This document shows, in pieces, positions 15,787-20,528 of a DNA stretch of 20,528 bases. The translations under genes were made by a program, and so were the position numbers. Location: contig NZ_DAISXK010000049.1 of assembly GCF_036825875.1 (NCBI RefSeq), positions 1 to 20,528 of the forward strand, written 5' to 3'. Position 1 is the first letter of the stretch. Each line of letters begins with the position of its first letter. The notes beneath the pieces are model-generated. The model did not search any database. It was given only the letters and a program-made list of their open reading frames with translations, and had not been told where the DNA came from. The stretch is from Paucihalobacter sp036825875 (lineage in GTDB: Bacteria; Bacteroidota; Bacteroidia; Flavobacteriales; Flavobacteriaceae).

Positions 15787-17080
15787 GGTTATTGGTGTTT
15801 AAAATAATTTTAAATAGTGATTCAAAACCATCCCAACGCAAATCGTCGCTGAAAGTGTAATTATGGAATACTGATATAAATGTACCATTTACATTTTTTA
15901 TCGACGTTATTAATTTGTTAAGTGTTTCCGTTTTATCTAAAAGGGATTTGTGTTTCAGCAAAGCATAATCATTACAATGATATCCATAAATTTTTAAGGG
16001 TGTTTCTATTTCGTAATCTAAATCGTAAAAATAAAAGGGTGTACAAGTTCCAGCTCTAAAGCCTAAATAATTTACGTAACCCATAGTATAATCTTCCTCA
16101 ATATCAAGTTCTAACAAATTTCTATAGGCTTGTGGTAAATTAACCTTTGAATAGGAGTTTCTACTAACATTGGTTTTTCTATTGGTTACCATATTGAACT
16201 TGTTTTTTTCTTCCTTCATAATTTCTAAATGGTCTATGGATGCAAACGAAAATTTAAGTCCTATTCTACTATAATCTCCGACAGATTTAATAAGACTTCT
16301 AAACTCCGATTTATTGATACTTATATTTTTGTCATAGGAAGAAAATTTCCCAATCAGGAATAAAAATAAAAAGCTTATTTCCGTTTGTTTTTGCAATTCC
16401 TTTAAAGTGTCGAAGGTGTCATAGTTATCCCTTTTTATCTTAAGCATTACCATTATACGACGAGACAGCTGTTTGAAATTTAATTTGTATACATCATTTA
16501 AAACACCACCAATAGTTCTAATCATTCCTTTATTTTTAAATAGATACGCCATGGGTACATCAATTAAAGGGATGACTTTGAAAGTCTGTGATGGAAACTC
16601 AAACTCAGGAAAACGCACGTGTAGTATACTTTTAAATTTATATGCCCAAATATCAACTACAGGTTGATTTAGAAAATTGTTCTTAAAGGCCAAGCTTTCG
16701 GTTGCAGAATACCTTCCATAATCGTCTTTAACATGTGGCAAATATTCTTCGTATCTGCTGATTAAATAAAAAGACGCTGCAAATATATCATATGGTAAAT
16801 GACTCCGTTCTGAGGTCACAAAAAAACCAACTGTATCATCCCATTTTTGAACGTTAATCTCTACATCGGAAAAACCAACTTCAAATAACAATTCATTACT
16901 TCTGATAAACAATTCATTGCTTAATGGCTGTTTGGTATAGGACAATTTTAATCCGTTATGTGCTATAAACGCTTCAATAGTGGTAGTAAATTCAACTGGA
17001 ATACCAAGAATTCGCTTCACAATATGCTTAAAAACATAGGTTAATCTGGGCGTGATTTTGTGGGTGTAAACTAATAGCAT
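15779..17080 (-). CDS. Polysaccharide-deacetylase-like protein (DUF7033 type), possibly inactive
   Basis: A 433-aa protein without a signal peptide. It resembles a flavobacterial family annotated as polysaccharide deacetylase with an N-terminal DUF7033 region: SFYLISRYEEYLPHVKDDYGRY (103-124), then DYTMGYVNYLGFRAGTCTPFYFYDL (330-354) and FISVFHNYTFSDD (401-413). In homologues as I remember them, metal and catalytic positions occur in an Asp-x-Asp motif, an IGLHPSY motif and an SRQH motif. Here the corresponding stretches read IDVPMAY (173-179), IGLKFSF (273-279) and SRNSY (306-310), so several of these residues seem to be lost. His406 remains. It starts 12 bp after radC and overlaps the yjjG-like gene. 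A role in cell-envelope glycans is only an inference. Confidence 0.78.
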   Translation of the reverse strand: MLLVYTHKITPRLTYVFKHIVKRILGIPVEFTTTIEAFIAHNGLKLSYTKQPLSNELFIRSNELLFEVGFSDVEINVQKWDDTVGFFVTSERSHLPYDIFAASFYLISRYEEYLPHVKDDYGRYSATESLAFKNNFLNQPVVDIWAYKFKSILHVRFPEFEFPSQTFKVIPLIDVPMAYLFKNKGMIRTIGGVLNDVYKLNFKQLSRRIMVMLKIKRDNYDTFDTLKELQKQTEISFLFLFLIGKFSSYDKNISINKSEFRSLIKSVGDYSRIGLKFSFASIDHLEIMKEEKNKFNMVTNRKTNVSRNSYSKVNLPQAYRNLLELDIEEDYTMGYVNYLGFRAGTCTPFYFYDLDYEIETPLKIYGYHCNDYALLKHKSLLDKTETLNKLITSIKNVNGTFISVFHNYTFSDDLRWDGFESLFKIILNTNNHA

Positions 17081-17092
17081 TGACTATACAAA

Positions 17093-17791
17093 TTAAAGCA
17101 ACGATTCATCGGCGAAGCTAAAATAGGCCTTTTCGGTAATGATTAGATGATCCAGAACTTTTATATCTAAACTTTCGGATGCTAATTTTAACTTTTTGGT
17201 AATTTCTTTGTCGGCATTGCTTGGTTTTAAAGTACCTGACGGATGGTTATGTGCCAATATCAATCCTACAGCACCAACCTCTAAAGCCGTTTTTAAAACA
17301 AGTCTAACATCTACCAAAGTGCCAGTTATACCGCCTTTACTTAGTTGACTTTTAAGAATAACTTTATTAGAATTATTTAGGTAAATAATCCAAAATTCTT
17401 CGTGCGGCAATTCACCCAAAATAGGTTGCATAAGTTGAAAAACAGAATTACTTGAATTTATTTTAGTTAACTCTAAATTAGCTTCTAAACGACGACGACG
17501 CCCTAATTCCATGGCGGCAGCAATGGTAATAGCTTTGGCTTCTCCAATACCCTTAAACTCCATGAGTTGCTTTAAAGATAGTTTGCCTAAAGTGTTTAGG
17601 TTGTGGTTTGCACTGGCCAAAATACGTTTGCTTAATTCCACTGCGCTTTCTTCCTTATTTCCTGAGGCTATCAAAATAGCTATAAGTTCGGCATCGCTTA
17701 AAATGTCTTTTCCTTTATCTCGAAGTTTTTCCCTAGGCTGATCGTCTTGCGACCAGTTTTTTATGGAAAATGAGTTGGTTGGTTTGGTCAT
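17093..17791 (-). CDS. radC: RadC family JAMM/MPN+ protein
   Basis: A 232-aa chromosomal RadC-type protein. The N-terminal helix-hairpin-helix-like part includes LMEFKGIGEAKAITIAAAME (~76-95). The C-terminal JAMM metalloprotease-like domain has the zinc-binding pattern complete: Glu in ELPHEEFW (127-134), His181 and His183 in AHNHPSG, and Asp194 in KPSNAD. Despite its name, the original link to DNA repair in E. coli is not well supported, and the activity of RadC proteins is unclear. It is the first gene of the likely minus-strand operon radC - DUF7033 - yjjG-like - exported protein, with 12 bp to the next gene. It is divergent from the gene at 17890. Confidence 0.93.
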   Translation of the reverse strand: MTKPTNSFSIKNWSQDDQPREKLRDKGKDILSDAELIAILIASGNKEESAVELSKRILASANHNLNTLGKLSLKQLMEFKGIGEAKAITIAAAMELGRRRRLEANLELTKINSSNSVFQLMQPILGELPHEEFWIIYLNNSNKVILKSQLSKGGITGTLVDVRLVLKTALEVGAVGLILAHNHPSGTLKPSNADKEITKKLKLASESLDIKVLDHLIITEKAYFSFADESLL

Positions 17792-17855
17792 AAATAAGAG
17801 ATTAAAATCGTATTTTTATGTGCATTGAAAAAATTAAAATCACATCTCATCATGT

Positions 17856-17863
17856 CAAAGTTA
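17856..17863 (-). promoter_or_regulatory. Candidate -7 box of the radC operon
   Basis: On the minus strand TAACTTTG matches TANNTTTG exactly, about 64 nt upstream of the radC ATG. No TTG is found at the usual -33 spacing, so this is a tentative call. Confidence 0.35.
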
Positions 17864-17889
17864 AAAAAATTAAATATAATATATTGTAA

Positions 17890-18777
17890 ATGAAACCACT
17901 GAAAAAAGAACAAATAAGTCAAGAAGTTTTTGATTTATACCACGACTATGCACACAATAAAATAGATAGACGAAAATTTATGGAAAAACTATCCGTCTAT
18001 GCTGTCGGCGGTATAACACTTGGTTCGTTAATGAGTTTTATGTCGCCTCGTTATATTGACTCATTACTAGTTCAGCCAAACGACGTCAGACTCAAGTCGG
18101 ACTATATTACTTACAATTCTCCAAAAGGTGGCGGTACTATTCGCGGCTTACTATCCAAGCCAGCAAACCATTCTGAAAAACTGCCGGGCGTTGTTGTCGT
18201 TCACGAAAACAGAGGTCTGAATCCATATATTGAAGATGTCGGCCGACAAACAGCTTTAGATGGTTTTATATCAATTGCACCCGATGCCTTGTCGCCTTTA
18301 GGTGGTTATCCAGGTAATGACGATGATGGCAGAGCACTTCAAAGTCAACGCGGTAAAGATGAAATGTTAGAAGACTTTATTGCTGCATTCAACTTTTTGA
18401 AAGCGCATCCGGATTGCAACGGTAACATTGGTGTGGTTGGCTTTTGTTTTGGTGGCTGGATTTCTAATATGATGGCAGTTAAGGTTCCTGAACTTCTAGC
18501 AGCGGTGCCTTATTACGGTTCGCAACCTAATAACGAGGATGCCGCTATCATAAAAACACCTTTACTTTTGCATTTTGCTGAGTTAGACACTAGAGTTAAC
18601 GCTGGTTGGCCTGAATATGAAGCCATACTTAAAGCCAATAATGTGCCGTATGAAGTGCATTTTTATCAAGGTATGAATCATGGGTTTCACAATACCTCAA
18701 CACCGCGTTACGACAAAGAAGCAGCTGAATTATCATGGAAACGCACTATTGATTTTTTTAAAGAAAAACTGGCATAA
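17890..18777 (+). CDS. Dienelactone hydrolase family protein with Tat-like signal
   Basis: A 295-aa alpha/beta hydrolase of the dienelactone hydrolase (carboxymethylenebutenolidase) family. The catalytic triad is Cys186 in GFCFGGW, Asp233 in AELDTRV and His264 in GMNHGFHN. Glu106 in VVHENRGL matches the conserved Glu that gates the Cys nucleophile in this family. The N-terminus holds DRRKFMEKL (26-34) followed by a hydrophobic stretch (VYAVGGITLGSLMSFM), a twin-arginine signal with an unusually long, charged n-region. Export by Tat to the periplasm is therefore likely. No aromatic-degradation genes lie nearby, so the natural substrate cannot be inferred. The gene appears to be on its own transcript. 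Confidence 0.88.
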   Translation: MKPLKKEQISQEVFDLYHDYAHNKIDRRKFMEKLSVYAVGGITLGSLMSFMSPRYIDSLLVQPNDVRLKSDYITYNSPKGGGTIRGLLSKPANHSEKLPGVVVVHENRGLNPYIEDVGRQTALDGFISIAPDALSPLGGYPGNDDDGRALQSQRGKDEMLEDFIAAFNFLKAHPDCNGNIGVVGFCFGGWISNMMAVKVPELLAAVPYYGSQPNNEDAAIIKTPLLLHFAELDTRVNAGWPEYEAILKANNVPYEVHFYQGMNHGFHNTSTPRYDKEAAELSWKRTIDFFKEKLA

Positions 18778-18892
18778 TTTTACAGATATTATAAAATTAG
18801 TTGGCCTAACTATAATTTTTCAAATTCGGCTGGGTTCATTTAAAAGAAATAAAATTAAAACGTATCTTTATAGCGATGCTATCAGATTGAAA

Positions 18893-18925
18893 GTTTGGAT
18901 ACTGGCTTTGCTAAAACATCCAAAC
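18893..18925. other. 8-bp inverted repeat downstream of the hydrolase gene
   Basis: GTTTGGAT (18893-18900) pairs perfectly with ATCCAAAC (18918-18925) across a 17-nt loop. A second small hairpin, ATAGC/GCTAT (18870-18882), lies just before it. No T-run follows directly; the first one comes about 25 nt later. This 204-bp gap holds no supported gene. The structure could be a weak terminator or a regulatory RNA fold for the next gene. Confidence 0.35.
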
Positions 18926-18981
18926 CACCTATTAAAAGTATAAATTTAAAGGCTTTTTTTAATTACTAAACAACCAAAATC

Positions 18982-19317
18982 ATGACCAATAAAATGACCA
19001 ACTGGACCAAAGAGGAAATAAAAATCTATATTTTGTTACTTTGCGCTAGAGCAGATTCTGTCGAAAGTGAAGAAGAACTCGAACTCATAAAATCTAAAAC
19101 TAGCTCTGAAATTTATGAGAAGATGTATCATGAATTTTGTGACGATGAGGAAGATGTGTGTTTTGAAAAACTAGAAGACAGCATTAGCCAACATCATTTT
19201 TCTACCATGGAGCTATCGGAATTACGTGAAGAAATTCGTCAGGTATTTTTTGCAGATAACAAATTCACGATGATGGAGCAAAGACTAGACAAGGTTTTAG
19301 ATAATATAATTTATTAA
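18982..19317 (+). CDS. Small acidic helical protein of unknown function
   Basis: A 111-aa protein with no signal peptide or membrane segment, so cytoplasmic. It is rich in Glu and Asp and looks almost entirely helical. ILLLCARADSVESEEELELI followed by later FFADNKFTMMEQRLDKVL gives the pattern of an amphipathic helix bundle with a possible acidic metal-binding turn. This faintly resembles TerB-like proteins, where an acidic helix-loop recurs in the two halves, but I cannot confirm it. A second ATG at codon 5 (18994) is a possible alternative start. Codon use and an uninterrupted frame support a real gene. Confidence 0.7.
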   Translation: MTNKMTNWTKEEIKIYILLLCARADSVESEEELELIKSKTSSEIYEKMYHEFCDDEEDVCFEKLEDSISQHHFSTMELSELREEIRQVFFADNKFTMMEQRLDKVLDNIIY

Positions 19318-19359
19318 ACTCCGAAGAATTTTAATTATAGACCGAGAATCTGCTTAATA

Positions 19360-20528
19360 CTAATTTAATAATCCTTTAATTTCATTAAAATCTAGTCCGC
19401 CATAATTACCTGAACTCATAAGCAACAGTGTTTTATTATCAAAATTTTGAGCAAATAAGAACTCTTTAAAATCAGTAGGATTGGTATAAATAATTAAATC
19501 TTCTCTTTGAAATGCATCGGCAATTTGATGTTCGCTTACTTTTTCTAATTTTTTGATTTCAACAGCATGCGGTGAATAAAAAACTACGCCAGTATCTGCC
19601 GCATCCAACGCACCTTTATACTCCTTCAAAAATTCAGCATTCAAGCTACTGTAAGTATGAAGTTCAAGACAAGCAAACAATGCTCTTTCTGGATATTGAG
19701 CCTTTACGGCTTTTGTAGTCGCTTCAACTTTACTAGGTGAATGTGCAAAATCTTTGTAAGCAACACTGCTTTTACTTTCTGCAATTTTTTCTAGGCGTTT
19801 ACTAGCGCCTTTAAAAGTTGAAATTGCCTCATAAAAATCATCTTCATCAATACCCATATGCTGGCAAATCCATTTGGCCCCAGCAAGATTATTTAAATTA
19901 TGCGCGCCAAAAACTTCAATAGGCAATGGTCCTTCGGGTGTTTCTAGAAAAGTTTGTCCGTTTTCAACTGTATATGCTGGCGTTTGATAGGGAAGTTTTC
20001 TTATGGTATTTTCACTGGCTTCAACGACGCGTTTTACTTCAAGATCTTCTTCGTTGTAGGTGATACTTCCACCACTAACTATACTGTCTACAAATATTTT
20101 GAATTGCTCCACATAGTTTTCATAAGTTGGAAATACGTTTATATGATCCCAAGCTATACCACTTAATAGCGCAATATTTGGTTTATATAAATGAAATTTC
20201 GGTCTGCGGTCAATTGGAGAACTTAAATACTCATCGCCTTCCAAAACCATAAAATCGTTGTGATCGGTTAATTTTACCATCACATCAAAACCCTCTAACT
20301 GTGCGCCAACCATATAATCTACGTCCTTGTCGTGGTAATGCATTACATGCAATATCATGGAGGTTATGGTAGTTTTGCCATGGCTTCCGCCAATAACCAC
20401 TCTGGTTTTACTTTTGGATTGTTCGTATAAAAACTCGGGATAACTATAAATTTTCAAGCCTAATTCCTGAGCTTTTATCAATTCAGGATTATCGGCTTTG
20501 GCGTGCATTCCTAAAACTACAGCATCTA
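19360..20528 (-). CDS. mpl: Mur ligase, Mpl-like (partial, 5' end outside window)
   Basis: The frame stays open to the right edge, so the start lies outside; about 388 C-terminal residues are visible. Mpl joins UDP-N-acetylmuramate to the recycled tripeptide L-Ala-gamma-D-Glu-meso-DAP in peptidoglycan recycling. The ATP-binding P-loop is VIGGSHGKTTITSM. LEGDEYLSSPIDRRPKFHLY, SGIAWDHINVFPTYENY and VFGAHNLNNLAGA are Mur-ligase landmarks of the central domain. The C-terminal domain carries YKDFAHSPSKVEATTKA. The DEY..RRPKF wording fits Mpl better than MurC, which shares the same fold; substrate choice is inferred from resemblance. The visible internal ATG at 20508 is not the real start. Confidence 0.85.
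   Translation of the reverse strand, partial: DAVVLGMHAKADNPELIKAQELGLKIYSYPEFLYEQSKSKTRVVIGGSHGKTTITSMILHVMHYHDKDVDYMVGAQLEGFDVMVKLTDHNDFMVLEGDEYLSSPIDRRPKFHLYKPNIALLSGIAWDHINVFPTYENYVEQFKIFVDSIVSGGSITYNEEDLEVKRVVEASENTIRKLPYQTPAYTVENGQTFLETPEGPLPIEVFGAHNLNNLAGAKWICQHMGIDEDDFYEAISTFKGASKRLEKIAESKSSVAYKDFAHSPSKVEATTKAVKAQYPERALFACLELHTYSSLNAEFLKEYKGALDAADTGVVFYSPHAVEIKKLEKVSEHQIADAFQREDLIIYTNPTDFKEFLFAQNFDNKTLLLMSSGNYGGLDFNEIKGLLN

Noticed and set aside
17852..17893. A 13-codon upstream ORF (MSKLKKLNIIYCK) whose stop overlaps the start of the hydrolase gene
   Set aside because: The overlap is neat, but the ORF is very short, AT-driven and without other support; a leader-peptide role would need ribosome profiling.
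18680..18943. Reading frame overlapping the end of the hydrolase gene and running into the intergenic gap
   Set aside because: It starts inside the hydrolase coding region in another frame and has no family features; it is a shadow extended by chance.

Overview
The window looks like chromosomal DNA of a Flavobacteriaceae-type Bacteroidota. The evidence is AT-rich sequence, promoters of the Bacteroidota form TTTG-N19-TANNTTTG, no obvious Shine-Dalgarno sites, a secreted protein with a type IX secretion (T9SS) sorting domain, and the gene order rpsL-rpsG-fusA-rpsJ-rplC with no tuf between fusA and rpsJ.

Positions 1-7651 (all minus strand) hold one fused str/S10 ribosomal cluster. In transcription order it is rpsL, rpsG, fusA, rpsJ, a 218-bp gap, rplC, rplD, rplW, rplB, rpsS, rplV, rpsC and the first 93 codons of rplP. 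A strong promoter lies just upstream of rpsL (7696-7726). The gap between rpsJ and rplC is the only non-compact part. It holds three degenerate copies of an 18-bp palindrome, a 10-bp-arm stem-loop and a sequence resembling a repeat dispersed in many bacterial genomes.

Positions 7800-12064 run mainly on the plus strand: an Omp85/TamA-like outer-membrane protein that ends in its own intrinsic terminator, a secreted arylsulfotransferase-like T9SS substrate with a consensus promoter, and rlmB (23S rRNA methyltransferase) with a promoter box only 4 nt from its start codon. rlmB meets a convergent rhomboid protease gene (12061-12807, minus), and one CTAG serves as both stop codons. rarA (plus) follows and converges, 2 bp away, on a minus-strand run radC - DUF7033 polysaccharide-deacetylase-like gene - yjjG-like HAD phosphatase - secreted protein of unknown function, which looks like one operon.

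The right end holds a Tat-signal dienelactone-hydrolase-family protein, a small acidic helical protein of unknown function, and the 3' part of an mpl-like Mur ligase gene for peptidoglycan recycling that runs off the right edge.

Most of the window is housekeeping. I found no CRISPR array, insertion sequence, prophage, tRNA or rRNA, and no clear new multi-gene system. The best leads are the repeat cluster between rpsJ and rplC and a deacetylase-like protein that seems to have lost several metal-binding positions.
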